Positions 42,660 to 51,034 are shown, counted from the stretch's first letter. The stretch: 64,000 nucleotides of DNA from JAAYAO01 sp051133435 (GCF_051133435.1 NZ_JBPGNY010000003.1:248001-312000), one strand, 5' to 3'. Numbers and translations: made by a program. Notes: generated by a model not told the origin, from the sequence alone.

Positions 42660-43415
42660 TCACTGTCGCGGTGGCCACGCCAAGGACGTATCGCGAGGAT
42701 CCGGCAACCCAATACCTGACAAGTTGCTGGCGTCCAGGAGTTGGTCGAGTTCTGCCGGCATCCGGGGCTGGAGCATCTTGGCCTTCACCTCGTGCGCTTG
42801 GGCGACGGCAGCCATCACTGCCTCGGCGAAGCTCTCGTTATCCAAATCTCGAGTTCCCGCACGGTCGATCTCGACCCCCAGAAGCTGGCCGGACACGTCA
42901 ACGCGAGCGCAGATCGCCCCGTCCAGAGCCTCGCCCTCGAAGTCTCGTTCGGCAGCTTTCAGCCCCATCTCCATCGCATTGACGAACATGTCACGCAGAA
43001 AGCCCATATCGCGGGGCACATGCTCATCCAAGGCCTGCTGCAATTGCTGCCGCAGGGCGTCGGGCCCGACGCCTGCAGGACTCTCCGGCATCGCGGGCGG
43101 TTGCGGCACACTACCGGCCGCAGCATTGTGCGCCTCGCCTACGGCCGCCACGATTGCGTCGGACAAATTCTCACCGCCCTGTTGAATCGCTTTCGGCGAC
43201 ACATACAGGTCTTGAAGTTGGCCAAAGCTATTGACCGTGGCCTTCACCAACTGTGCCGGATCGGCCCCCTCGTGCCCCTCCGCGAGGCTGTTGGTCATCT
43301 CGGAGACTTCCTCACGGACCCGGCTCAGTTCTGCCTGGATCTGGTTCAGATCGCCCCGCTCGGCCACCGCTTGTAGACGCTGGACATTCGCTTGCAACTC
43401 GGAAAACGCCGACAT
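42660..43415 (-). CDS. YbaB-like protein of the type-VII-like cassette
   Basis: The 251-residue protein begins with a helical coil (MSAFSELQANVQRLQAVAER) followed by two YbaB/EbfC-like repeats. These centre on ENLSDAIVAAVGEAHNAA (about 82-99) and ESFAEAVMAAVAQAHEVKAK (about 195-215), each preceded by a beta-strand segment. YbaB-like proteins are nucleoid-associated in some bacteria, but in actinobacteria they are also found beside ESX (type VII) substrate genes. It follows the WXG-like gene by two bases and is the last of three genes. A chaperone or cytosolic partner role is inference. Confidence 0.65.
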   Translation of the reverse strand: MSAFSELQANVQRLQAVAERGDLNQIQAELSRVREEVSEMTNSLAEGHEGADPAQLVKATVNSFGQLQDLYVSPKAIQQGGENLSDAIVAAVGEAHNAAAGSVPQPPAMPESPAGVGPDALRQQLQQALDEHVPRDMGFLRDMFVNAMEMGLKAAERDFEGEALDGAICARVDVSGQLLGVEIDRAGTRDLDNESFAEAVMAAVAQAHEVKAKMLQPRMPAELDQLLDASNLSGIGLPDPRDTSLAWPPRQ

Positions 43416-43417
43416 AC

Positions 43418-44140
43418 TCAGATCTCCGTCTGCCGATAGGAATCCATCGCGTCGGACAACTGCGGCAGCGCTGCCTCGGGAACGGTGAGCTTGTTGCCGC
43501 CGCGTGCCGCCGCGTCCTCATAGAAGAGAGTGGTCATCGAGTTCATCGAGGAGGACAGTTCGCCGGCAGCACCGACCAGGCTCTGGAGGTACGCAACCAA
43601 CGCGGTCACTCCTGCGACCGCGAAGGCGGCCCAGGCCCCGTAGATCGCCCATTGCGCTGCTGCTCCGGCCGGAGCTCCGACCACGGTGGCCATCGTCGCT
43701 GCTGCGGTTGCCAAAGCGACGCTCGCGGAGATCGTCATGGCGAGAAGAGCCAGAATCAGCGCTGCTTGAGCGGTTGCCATGCCATCGCATGCGCCCGCCA
43801 TCGCGTCCGCTGCCGGCTTGATCTGCTCCAACAGTGGCGCCATCCGGTTGGACCAATACTCCTCCAGCGAAGCGGAGCCTTCCCCTTCCCAGTAGTCCTT
43901 GAACTCGGCGAAGGCCAGGGCCAGGTCATTGCTCTCCTGCTCAGCACTCTGCGCGATCTCACGCCAGAGTTCGGCAGTACGTCCGAACTCGAACGGGTCT
44001 GCGACTGCCGTCAACACAACAGCGGTGTTGGTAACAACCATGGCGGGCCCTGCGCCGCTGGGCAGGCCGAAGGCAGCGGCTACGCCCACTGCGGCATTCA
44101 ACGCAACCAGCGTCGCACCCTGGGCAGCAATGGTCGACAT
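43418..44140 (-). CDS. WXG100-like protein with transmembrane segments
   Basis: The 240-residue protein has an Ala-rich N-terminus, then a WXG100-like helical hairpin at about residues 48-125. This contains ELWREIAQSAEQESNDLAL and a turn EFKDYWEGEGSASLEEYW with the W-E-G motif. Two hydrophobic helices follow (about 130-175 and 180-200) and a polar tail. This layout recalls ESX effectors that enter membranes. It is the middle gene of a three-gene unit, 11 bases after the EspC-like gene. No toxin domain is recognised. Confidence 0.65.
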   Translation of the reverse strand: MSTIAAQGATLVALNAAVGVAAAFGLPSGAGPAMVVTNTAVVLTAVADPFEFGRTAELWREIAQSAEQESNDLALAFAEFKDYWEGEGSASLEEYWSNRMAPLLEQIKPAADAMAGACDGMATAQAALILALLAMTISASVALATAAATMATVVGAPAGAAAQWAIYGAWAAFAVAGVTALVAYLQSLVGAAGELSSSMNSMTTLFYEDAAARGGNKLTVPEAALPQLSDAMDSYRQTEI

Positions 44141-44151
44141 ATGTGGCCTCC

Positions 44152-44433
44152 TCAGGCGTTTCGCTCGTATTGCTCGTACAGGTTTCCGACCTCGGTGATC
44201 TTCTGACCCAGCGAATCCAGAGCACTTTGCGCCCCTTTGGTCACTTCACCGAATTGTGCGTGAGCATCTTGATAGGCCACACGCAGCCCCAAGGTCAGCA
44301 TTGGCCACGAAACACCCATCAGACGGGCGTCCTCCCACTGATCTTTCCCGGCTGCCTCGAACTTGTCCGCAGCATCGGAGATTTCCTTGCCGAACTTCTG
44401 AAGCCTTTGTGTGTGAACTGAGAGATCGCCCAT
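44152..44433 (-). CDS. EspC/WXG100-like small secreted-type protein
   Basis: The 93-residue all-helical protein starts MGDLSVHTQRLQKFGKEISDAADKF and ends ITEVGNLYEQYERNA. The N-terminal L-x-V and C-terminal Y-x3-D/E-like spacing resemble the EspC-type (DUF2580) substrates of ESX type VII secretion. A W-x-x motif (QWEDARLMG) lies mid-chain in place of classical WXG. It leads the operon with the WXG-like and YbaB-like genes. No EccC ATPase, EccD or mycosin is present in the window, so any secretion would need machinery elsewhere. Confidence 0.6.
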   Translation of the reverse strand: MGDLSVHTQRLQKFGKEISDAADKFEAAGKDQWEDARLMGVSWPMLTLGLRVAYQDAHAQFGEVTKGAQSALDSLGQKITEVGNLYEQYERNA

Positions 44434-44510
44434 GCGGAAGACGGTAATGGGTGAATGGGTCAGGACTCGGGCAACCGGAAGATCACTCCTGATGGTTCTA
44501 GTCTGGTCTC

Positions 44511-44993
44511 ATGGCGGATCTCACCCGATGGCAACAGTTCAAACGCCTCGTCAATTGGCTCAACCTGAGCACGCCGGGCGGTCTGGTTGTCGCCAGGATC
44601 GGCGGGGCGCGCCTCCGCCGGGGCCCCCGGGGGCTCGTTTTGGCGGAGAATTACCGATTGAAGTTCCCGATCGCCGGGGCCTTCACGATCGGCAATGTGG
44701 TGATCACCGCGCACCGTTTCGACGAGCAACGGTTACGGCGCCACCCGGGGCTGATCGAGCACGAGGAGAAGCACTCCTGGCAGTGGCTGTGGTGCCTGGG
44801 GCTCCCGTTCCTACCGCTCTACCTGTTGGCGATGGCTTGGTCGTGGTTGCGCACCGGCGACCGGGCCAGCCACAACGTCTTCGAGGTTCGCGCCGGTCTG
44901 CGTTCCGGGGGTTATCAGCGGCGGGAGGCGCGCAATCCGATCAGCGCAGCGCGCGCGGCCTTGCAAACACTGCGGCGCGGTCAGGACGACTGA
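44511..44993 (+). CDS. Small membrane protein with HEXXH motif
   Basis: The 160-residue protein carries the zinc-protease-type motif HEEKH (IEHEEKHSWQWLWCLG, H at about residue 83), followed immediately by a hydrophobic helix (LPFLPLYLLAMAWSWL). A further glutamate lies in ASHNVFEVRAGLRSGGY, where metallopeptidases place a third ligand. The N-terminus is amphipathic and basic. It is conserved-looking but no family is recognised with confidence, and protease activity is inference. It is divergent from the type-VII-like cassette and convergent with the DUF3263 gene. Confidence 0.65.
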   Translation: MADLTRWQQFKRLVNWLNLSTPGGLVVARIGGARLRRGPRGLVLAENYRLKFPIAGAFTIGNVVITAHRFDEQRLRRHPGLIEHEEKHSWQWLWCLGLPFLPLYLLAMAWSWLRTGDRASHNVFEVRAGLRSGGYQRREARNPISAARAALQTLRRGQDD

Positions 44994-45015
44994 CCCCGGC
45001 GCAGGTCACCAGAAT

Positions 45016-45309
45016 TCAGCGGTCGAGTTCGAAACCGAGCCGACGGGCCGAGCGGGCACGCTGGCGCGAGGAGCGCAACCGACGCAGCCGCTTCACCAGC
45101 AACGGGTCGTGGGCCAGGGCAGCCTGAGTGTCGATCAGCGCGTTCAGCACCTGGTAGTAACGGGTCGCGGACATGTTGAACCGTTCCCGGATTCCCTGTT
45201 CCTTCGACCCGGCGTATTTCCACCACTGACGCTCGAAGTCCAACAGTTCGGCGTCACGTTCGCTGAGCTGACTTACATCGCCGGTCGGGGTGGCGGCAGG
45301 CTGAGACAT
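45016..45309 (-). CDS. DUF3263 family protein
   Basis: The 97-residue protein matches the actinobacterial DUF3263 family over nearly its whole length: LLDFERQWWKYAGSKEQGIR, then FNMSATRYYQVLNALID, then DPLLVKRLRRLRSSRQRARS. A helix-turn-helix-like core and the basic C-terminus suggest nucleic-acid binding, but no function has been established to my knowledge. It is transcribed alone, convergent with the HEXXH gene and divergent from manA. Confidence 0.88.
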   Translation of the reverse strand: MSQPAATPTGDVSQLSERDAELLDFERQWWKYAGSKEQGIRERFNMSATRYYQVLNALIDTQAALAHDPLLVKRLRRLRSSRQRARSARRLGFELDR

Positions 45310-45385
45310 GGCTTCATTCTAGGGCGAAATCACACCGATGTCATTCGACGCCCCCGTGCTGTATTCCGATGGTGGACGTGATGAG

Positions 45386-46579
45386 ATGGAGGACATGCGC
45401 GCACTGATCGGAGAAGTTCAGCACTACGACTGGGGCTCGACCACCGCAATCCCCCGCATCCTGGGGGTGGAACCCGATGGACGCCCCTGGGCCGAACTGT
45501 GGCTCGGCGCCCATCCCACCGCGCCCTCGAAGCTGGACGATACCGACGGTCCCACGCTGGACCGGGTGCTGGAGTCCGACCCGTCCGGGATCGGTACCGG
45601 CGCGGTGGACGCCTTCGGCCCCCGACTGCCGTTCCTGTTGAAGATCCTGGCCGCCAAACAGGCGCTGTCGCTGCAGACCCACCCGTCCCGGGAACAGGCC
45701 GAGGCCGGCTTCGCCCGCGAGGAGGCCGAGGGCATTCCGCGTGACGCCCGTGAGCGGCTGTATGTCGACGACTGGCCGAAGCCGGAGATCATGGTGGCGT
45801 TGGAGGAGTTCCACGCGTTGTGCGGTTTCCGCGATCCGATCCAAACCGCCGACATGTTCACCGCCCTCGGCGAGGTCGGGCCCGACCGGCTCGGCGACGT
45901 GCTGGCACCGCTGCGTGACCCCGACACCACCAATGCCCTGCGCGAAACCTTCACCTCGGTGCTGCAACTGACCAGCGCCCAGGTGGAAGCCTTCGTCGCC
46001 CTGGCCGCCGAGCACACCGACGCCCCCGAGCCGGTGGGTCAGTTCGCGCGCACCGCGGTGGAACTGGCCGCCGACTACCCCGGCGACCCCGGTGTCATCG
46101 CCGCCCTGTTGATGAACCGCATCGTGCTGCACCCCGGGGACGCGGTGTTCCTGGAAGCCGACGTGATGCACGCCTACCTGCGCGGTGCCGGGATCGAGCT
46201 GATGGCCAACTCCAACAATGTGCTGCGCGGCGGGCTGACCCCCAAGCACGTGGACGTACCCGAACTGTCCCGGATGGTTCACTTCGAGCCCTACACGCCA
46301 CGGATCTTCCGCGGCACCGAAACCGGGACCGGCCTCACCCACTACGAGGTACCGGTACCGGAGTTCACGCTGTGGCGGATCGACGCCGACAACGAGCCGG
46401 TCGAGGTTCCGGCCACGGAACGCGGACGCATCCTGCTGGTCACCAGTGGCACCGCCTCGGTGCAGGGTCCGGACACCGAACTCGCCACATCCCCGGGTCA
46501 GGCGGTCTGGTTGGCGGCCGGGGAACAGGCCTCGGTGCGGGGGGTTTCGACCGCGTGGGTGGCGGCCTCCGGGATCTGA
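45386..46579 (+). CDS. manA: Mannose-6-phosphate isomerase, class I
   Basis: The roughly 397-residue enzyme interconverts mannose-6-P and fructose-6-P, feeding GDP-mannose for glycans. The N-terminus is IGEVQHYDWGSTTAIPRILG. The zinc ligands of type I PMI appear in SLQTHPSREQAE and KPEIMVAL, and VMHAYLRGAGIELMANSNNVLRGGLTPKHVD is the diagnostic C-terminal motif. The start is uncertain: ATG 45386 is used, since ATG 45395 would place GGAGG only two bases away. It is a single gene, followed by the lipoprotein pair. Confidence 0.93.
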   Translation: MEDMRALIGEVQHYDWGSTTAIPRILGVEPDGRPWAELWLGAHPTAPSKLDDTDGPTLDRVLESDPSGIGTGAVDAFGPRLPFLLKILAAKQALSLQTHPSREQAEAGFAREEAEGIPRDARERLYVDDWPKPEIMVALEEFHALCGFRDPIQTADMFTALGEVGPDRLGDVLAPLRDPDTTNALRETFTSVLQLTSAQVEAFVALAAEHTDAPEPVGQFARTAVELAADYPGDPGVIAALLMNRIVLHPGDAVFLEADVMHAYLRGAGIELMANSNNVLRGGLTPKHVDVPELSRMVHFEPYTPRIFRGTETGTGLTHYEVPVPEFTLWRIDADNEPVEVPATERGRILLVTSGTASVQGPDTELATSPGQAVWLAAGEQASVRGVSTAWVAASGI

Positions 46580-46653
46580 ACTGGCGTTACTGTCCTGATT
46601 TCGTTATCCGGCCCGGTGTGCATTTGCACCTCCGGAGAGTTACCGTTCTACTC

Positions 46654-47328
46654 GTGACCATTCTCAAGAACACCGCGAAACTGTCCGCCGGCCTGCTGAC
46701 CGCCACCTTGGTTCTCGCCGGCTGCTCGAATGATCCCGAGCCCACCGAGCCGACCGATCCCACCACCGCCACCGAGCCCACCACGGAGGCGACCGAGGAG
46801 CCCACGACCGAAGAGAGCCCCATCGAGGAGAGCCCCTCGGAGGAGCCCAGCGTCGAGGAAAGCCCCTCGCAGGAGCCCAGCACCGAGCAGAGCCCCTCGG
46901 GCCAGCCCAGCAGCGAACCGAGCATGGGTCAGGACGGTACCTTCCACGGCACCGGCTACACCCTGAAGGTTCCCGAGGGCTACAAGCAGTCCACCGAGGG
47001 TGCCCAGCAGGTCGAGGTGATGTTCACCGACGCCAGCGGTTCCGGCCGAATGAACGTCATCACCACTCCCCTGCCGGGGAGCACCGACCTCGACTCGCTG
47101 CTCGAGCAGGCCAAGCCGACCTTGGAGAAGCAGTTCGACAAGATGAGCGACGCCCCGCAGAAGACCCTCGACGGTGAGCCGGCCAAGGGCTTCACCGGCA
47201 CCATGAACGGCGTCACCGTCACCCAGTACTACTCCATGCACAACGATCAGGTCTTCATCCTGAGCTTCGGTGGTGGAGCGGCCGAAGAGGTCGACAAGTT
47301 CATCAGCGGCTGGAAGTGGACTTCCTGA
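46654..47328 (+). CDS. Lipoprotein with Ser/Glu/Pro repeat linker
   Basis: The 224-residue lipoprotein begins at GTG 46654 with a signal peptide ending LVLAGC. A Thr/Glu/Pro/Ser linker follows that includes a 3 x 30-base repeat, then a C-terminal domain (HGTGYTLKVPEGYKQSTEGA ... FKGFTGTMNGVTVTQYYSMHNDQVF-like) of about 130 residues. That domain is shared with the next gene and resembles PsbP/LpqN-like lipoproteins of actinobacteria. It would sit on the outer face of the membrane. The role is unknown. Confidence 0.78.
   Translation: MTILKNTAKLSAGLLTATLVLAGCSNDPEPTEPTDPTTATEPTTEATEEPTTEESPIEESPSEEPSVEESPSQEPSTEQSPSGQPSSEPSMGQDGTFHGTGYTLKVPEGYKQSTEGAQQVEVMFTDASGSGRMNVITTPLPGSTDLDSLLEQAKPTLEKQFDKMSDAPQKTLDGEPAKGFTGTMNGVTVTQYYSMHNDQVFILSFGGGAAEEVDKFISGWKWTS
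46825..46914 (+). repeat. Three 30-base tandem repeats in lipoprotein gene
   Basis: Units at 46825-46854, 46855-46884 and 46885-46914 share the pattern GAGsAnAGCCCCTCG...CAGCCCAGC or close variants. They encode ten-residue blocks like EESPSEEPSV. Copy number could vary between strains without shifting frame. Confidence 0.8.
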
Positions 47329-47371
47329 TCATCAGCAGGTTGGTTTCTTCCGGTTGAGAAATCCGGTTTCA

Positions 47372-47399
47372 GCTGTGGCGCGCTTCGGCGCGCCACAGC
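47372..47399 (+). terminator. Hairpin terminator with TTCG loop
   Basis: A perfect 12-bp stem (GCTGTGGCGCGC and its complement) around a TTCG tetraloop, between the two lipoprotein genes. It indicates separate transcripts. Confidence 0.85.
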
Positions 47400-47439
47400 C
47401 AATTTCAGGGCTTTTCCTCCCGATTGTTACGGTGAGCAG

Positions 47440-48072
47440 GTGAGCACCCTTCGACGTGTTGCAGGTCTGAGTGCGGCGTGTCTGATCGCCGCTGCGGCGC
47501 TGGCCGGCTGCTCGGACGAACCCGAGCCGACCGATCCGGACACGCCCGCGGCCGGTGAGCAGGCCACCACCACCCCCGAACCCAGCGCCGCTCCGAGCGA
47601 GACCGCCGATCCGACGACCGGGCCCAGCCCCACCGCCGCCGATCCGAGCCCGGTGGCGGGAGGCAAGACCTTCACCGGCAACGGCTACCAGGTGGTGGTA
47701 CCGGCCGGCTGGCGCACCGAACCGTCGATGGCCGGCGGCCCGGTCGATGTTGTGCTGATCAAGGAGAAGGCCCAGACCACCGACGGGATCTCGGTGGTCA
47801 TCGCCCCGACCAACGGACAGGATCTGGACACCGTCCTGCCGCAGGCCAAGAAGGCTCTGGAGGGTCACGCGACCGGAATCGCGGATGCCCCGGCGATCAC
47901 CATCGACGGCAAGAAGGCCCAAGGCTTCAGCGGCACCGCCACCCAGGGCAAGGTGCCCTTCGTGCAGTACTACGTGGTGCAGGGCGACCAGTTGTACGAG
48001 ATCGACTTCTCGGGCCCCGAGGGCACCAAGATGGTCAAACCCTTCACCGACGCCTGGTCCTTCAAGTCCTGA
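47440..48072 (+). CDS. Lipoprotein, paralogue of upstream gene
   Basis: The 210-residue lipoprotein starts at GTG 47440 with a signal peptide ending ALAGCS. A Pro/Thr/Ala linker follows, then the same C-terminal domain as the preceding gene (FTGNGYQVVVPAGWRTEPS, DGKKAQGFSGTATQGKVPFVQYYVVQGDQLYEIDF). The matching layout shows an old tandem duplication: the linkers are unrelated and the domains are diverged. The intervening terminator gives it its own promoter. It is probably an LpqN-like envelope lipoprotein of unknown role. Confidence 0.78.
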   Translation: MSTLRRVAGLSAACLIAAAALAGCSDEPEPTDPDTPAAGEQATTTPEPSAAPSETADPTTGPSPTAADPSPVAGGKTFTGNGYQVVVPAGWRTEPSMAGGPVDVVLIKEKAQTTDGISVVIAPTNGQDLDTVLPQAKKALEGHATGIADAPAITIDGKKAQGFSGTATQGKVPFVQYYVVQGDQLYEIDFSGPEGTKMVKPFTDAWSFKS

Positions 48073-48121
48073 CCGGGTGACCCGCCGGGACGCTGAGCGC
48101 CACGGCGGAGCATCCGAGATA

Positions 48122-48197
48122 TGGAGCCTCCGACAGGATTCGAACCCGCGACCGTCCGCTTACAAGGCGGGTGCTCTACCAGCTGAGCTACGGAGGC
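48122..48197 (-). tRNA. tRNA-Thr (anticodon TGT)
   Basis: The reverse strand folds into a full cloverleaf. The acceptor GCCTCCG pairs with CGGAGGC, the D-arm is GCTC/GAGC, the anticodon loop CTTGTAA gives TGT, and the T-loop is TTCGAAT. The 3' CCA is encoded (48122-48124). The top pair of the anticodon stem is a C-A mismatch. It reads ACA threonine codons. Confidence 0.96.
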
Positions 48198-48249
48198 ACG
48201 ACGCCCTATTGTGCCTTGTTCTGCGCGGGGTTGTCGACGCGAGCCGCGC

Positions 48250-49074
48250 TCAACTCGCATCGCCGGCCGGGGTGCGGCGATCCCCCTTCTTCGACCGCCA
48301 CACCATCACCGCGATCATGCCGGCCAGAATCGCCAGGGACAGATACATCGAGTACTGGGCATAGATCTCCACCACCCGCACCGCCGGGGCGCCCAGCGCC
48401 CAGCCGAGGGCCAGCCAACCGATCTGCAGGACGGTGGCACAGGCCAGGTTGACGAGGATGAACTTGCGCCAGCTCATGCCCGCCATCGCCAGGGTCGCGT
48501 AGATCACCGCCGCCGGGATCGGAATCGGCAGGTAGGTCAGCACCACGGCCGGGGAGGCATATTTCCAGGCCAACCGCTCGGCGCGTTCGGCATTGCGCCG
48601 GGCCCGGGGCGATCGTCCGCCGAACACCTCGAGCACCCCGCGGCCCCACAGTTTGCCGGCCCAGAAGTAGATCAGGTCGAACTTGATGATGCTGATGATG
48701 CCGATCACCAGGCCCAACGGCCACCACGGATTGCCCGTGGCGCCCAGGGCGCCGATGGTCACCATGCCGGTGCGCGACCCGGTCAGGGCGACCAGCAGAT
48801 ACGGGGTGTAACCGAGCAACACCGGACGCAGCGGCAACATCACCAGGGCGAAGATGCCGACCGCGGTAATCGCGCTCCAGCAGCCGATGTCGGCCTTGGT
48901 GGGTTGCCCCTGCCAGGGCATCCGTTCGTCCTCCCACCAGGGACGGTCCTTGTCCTCGGCCTTCCCTTCGGCGGGGGCGGCCTCGGCGTCCGCGACCGAC
49001 TCGCCGGTCTCGGGAGGCTCCGGCGAGGTCGGCGACTCGGCGTCGGCCGACGACCGGGACGCGTCGGACGCCAT
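48250..49074 (-). CDS. DedA/VTT-domain membrane protein
   Basis: The 274-residue protein has a charged, disordered N-terminus (about 1-60, rich in Glu, Ala and Pro) followed by about five membrane helices of the DedA/VTT type. Residues IIKFDLIYFWAGKLWGRGVLEVFGG and YLPIPIPAAVIYATLAMAGMSWRKFILVNL correspond to the conserved re-entrant and basic loop regions. Members are lipid scramblases or help envelope homeostasis. The ATG overlaps the glmS stop (TGATG), so translation is coupled to glmS, linking amino-sugar supply with an envelope protein. Confidence 0.8.
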   Translation of the reverse strand: MASDASRSSADAESPTSPEPPETGESVADAEAAPAEGKAEDKDRPWWEDERMPWQGQPTKADIGCWSAITAVGIFALVMLPLRPVLLGYTPYLLVALTGSRTGMVTIGALGATGNPWWPLGLVIGIISIIKFDLIYFWAGKLWGRGVLEVFGGRSPRARRNAERAERLAWKYASPAVVLTYLPIPIPAAVIYATLAMAGMSWRKFILVNLACATVLQIGWLALGWALGAPAVRVVEIYAQYSMYLSLAILAGMIAVMVWRSKKGDRRTPAGDAS

Positions 49075-50939
49075 CACTCCACGGTCACGGACTTGGCGAG
49101 GTTACGCGGCTGGTCGACGTCGTAACCCTTGGCCTCGGCCATCGCGCAGGCGAACAGTTGCAGGGGCACGGTGGTCAGCAGCGGTGCCAGCAGGGTCGGG
49201 CTCTGCGGTACCCGGATCACATGGTCGGCGTACGGGGTGACCGCCTCGTCCCCCTCCTCGGCGATGCAGATGGTGACCGCACCACGGGCCCGGATCTCCT
49301 GGATATTGGAGACGATCTTGGCGTGCAGCGAATCCCGTCCACGCGGCGAGGGCACCACCACGAACACCGGCTGACCCGGTTCGATCAAAGCAATCGGGCC
49401 GTGCTTGAGCTCACCGGCGGCGAACCCCTCGGCGTGGATGTAGGCGATCTCCTTCAGCTTCAGCGCACCCTCCAGGGCCACCGGGAAGCCGACGTGACGG
49501 CCCAGGAAGAGCACCGAGGTGGCTTCCGACATCTTCGTGCCGAAGGCCTTGATCTCGTCGGCACCGTCCAGCACCTGCTGGATCTTGGCGCCCATCTGGT
49601 TCAGTTCGGCCAGCACATCGGCCACCTCGTCGGCGTACTTGTTGCCGCGCAACTGGGCGAGGTACAGGCCGAGCAGGTAGGCGGCGGCGATCTGGCTCAG
49701 GAAGGCCTTGGTCGAGGCCACCGCGATCTCCGGGCCGGCGTGGGTGTAGATCACCGCATCCGATTCGCGCGGGATGGTCGAGCCGTTGGTGTTGCAGATC
49801 GCGACGGTCTTGGCGCCCTGTTCCCGGGCGTGGCGCACCGCCATGATGGTGTCCATCGTCTCGCCGGACTGCGACAGCGACACCACCAGGGTCTTCTCGT
49901 TGACGATCGGGTCGCGGTAGCGGAACTCGTGGGCCAGTTCGACCTCGGTCGGAATCCGGCACCAGTGCTCGATCGCATACTTGGCGACCAGCCCCGAGTG
50001 GTAAGCGGTGCCGCAGGCGACCACCACGATCTTGTCCACCGAGCGCAGCACCGACTCGTCGATGTTCAACTCGTCGAGCACCAGGCGTCCGTTCGGATCG
50101 AGGCGGCCCATCAGGGTCTGGTCGATCGCCGCGGGCTGTTCGTGGATCTCCTTCTCCATGAAGGACGGGTAGCCGCCCTTCTCGGCGGCCGCGGCGTCCC
50201 ACATCACGCGGAATTCCTTGCCCTCGGAGGGGTTGCCGTCGAAATCGGTGACCGAGTACGAGTCGGCGGTGATCGTGACCACCTGGTCCTGACCGAGCTC
50301 GATCGCGTCGCGGGTGTAGTCGATGAAGCCCGAGACGTCCGAGCCGAGGAACATCTCACCCTCGCCGACCCCGACCACCAGCGGGGAGTTGCGGCGGGCG
50401 GCAACCACGGTGTCGGGACGGTCGCGGTGCAGGGCGAGCAGGGTGAAGGCGCCCTCCAGCCGGCGGGCAGTGTCCTGGACGGCCTTGGTCAGGTCCTCGT
50501 CCCCGTTGTTGTTGTAGGTCTCGGCGAGCAGTACCGCGGCCACCTCGGTGTCGGTCTCGGAGGCGAACTCGTGCCCGCGTTCGGTCAGTTCGGCGCGCAG
50601 TTCGGCGAAGTTCTCGATGATGCCGTTGTGGATCACCGCCAAGGCGCCGTTGTCGACCACATGCGGGTGGGCGTTGTTGTCGGTCGGGCCGCCGTGGGTG
50701 GCCCAGCGGGTGTGTCCGATGCCGGTGCGGGACGTCGGGAGTGGGTCGTCGTCCAGTTCATCGGCCAGATTGGTCAGCTTGCCGGCCTTCTTGCGGTGCG
50801 CGATGGCACCATCGGCGGCCACCGCGATACCGGCGGAGTCATACCCGCGGTATTCGAGGCGCCGCAGGCCCTCCATGATCACATCGAGTGCGCTGTGTCC
50901 AGCCGCCTCGGTGCCGACGTATCCCACGATTCCACACAT
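49074..50939 (-). CDS. glmS: Glutamine-fructose-6-phosphate aminotransferase
   Basis: The 621-residue enzyme makes glucosamine-6-P, the first step to UDP-GlcNAc for cell wall. The start MCGIVGYVGTEAAGHSALDV exposes Cys2 as the glutaminase nucleophile after Met removal. HTRWATHGGP and the tandem SIS isomerase domains (CGTAYHSGLVAKYAIE, SQSGETMDTIMAV) are intact, and the C-terminus ends VDQPRNLAKSVTVE as usual. It is followed by the overlapping DedA-like gene. No glmS ribozyme fold was seen in the 95 bases upstream. Confidence 0.97.
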   Translation of the reverse strand: MCGIVGYVGTEAAGHSALDVIMEGLRRLEYRGYDSAGIAVAADGAIAHRKKAGKLTNLADELDDDPLPTSRTGIGHTRWATHGGPTDNNAHPHVVDNGALAVIHNGIIENFAELRAELTERGHEFASETDTEVAAVLLAETYNNNGDEDLTKAVQDTARRLEGAFTLLALHRDRPDTVVAARRNSPLVVGVGEGEMFLGSDVSGFIDYTRDAIELGQDQVVTITADSYSVTDFDGNPSEGKEFRVMWDAAAAEKGGYPSFMEKEIHEQPAAIDQTLMGRLDPNGRLVLDELNIDESVLRSVDKIVVVACGTAYHSGLVAKYAIEHWCRIPTEVELAHEFRYRDPIVNEKTLVVSLSQSGETMDTIMAVRHAREQGAKTVAICNTNGSTIPRESDAVIYTHAGPEIAVASTKAFLSQIAAAYLLGLYLAQLRGNKYADEVADVLAELNQMGAKIQQVLDGADEIKAFGTKMSEATSVLFLGRHVGFPVALEGALKLKEIAYIHAEGFAAGELKHGPIALIEPGQPVFVVVPSPRGRDSLHAKIVSNIQEIRARGAVTICIAEEGDEAVTPYADHVIRVPQSPTLLAPLLTTVPLQLFACAMAEAKGYDVDQPRNLAKSVTVE

Positions 50940-50987
50940 GTGGCAGAGCGTAGTTCCCGTCGGCTCCCGACGCGTAATCGACGCACG

Positions 50988-51025
50988 TTCAAAGGCCTGC
51001 CGGGTTCAACCGACAGGCCTTCGAA
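50988..51025 (-). terminator. Hairpin terminator after mtlD
   Basis: Sixteen-base arms around AAGGCCTG/CAGGCCTT with two mismatches and a 6-base loop lie between the mtlD stop and the glmS start. Leftward transcription of mtlAD would end here. Confidence 0.75.
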
Positions 51026-51034
51026 CGCGATATC

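Noticed and set aside
42060..44440. Genomic island with integrase or attachment site around the type-VII-like cassette
   Set aside because: No integrase, transposase or flanking direct repeat was seen; the tRNA gene is nearly 4 kb away with no duplicated 3' end noticed.
45016..48260. Possible additional tRNAs near tRNA-Thr
   Set aside because: No second cloverleaf or T-loop with matching acceptor arms was found in the flanking sequence.
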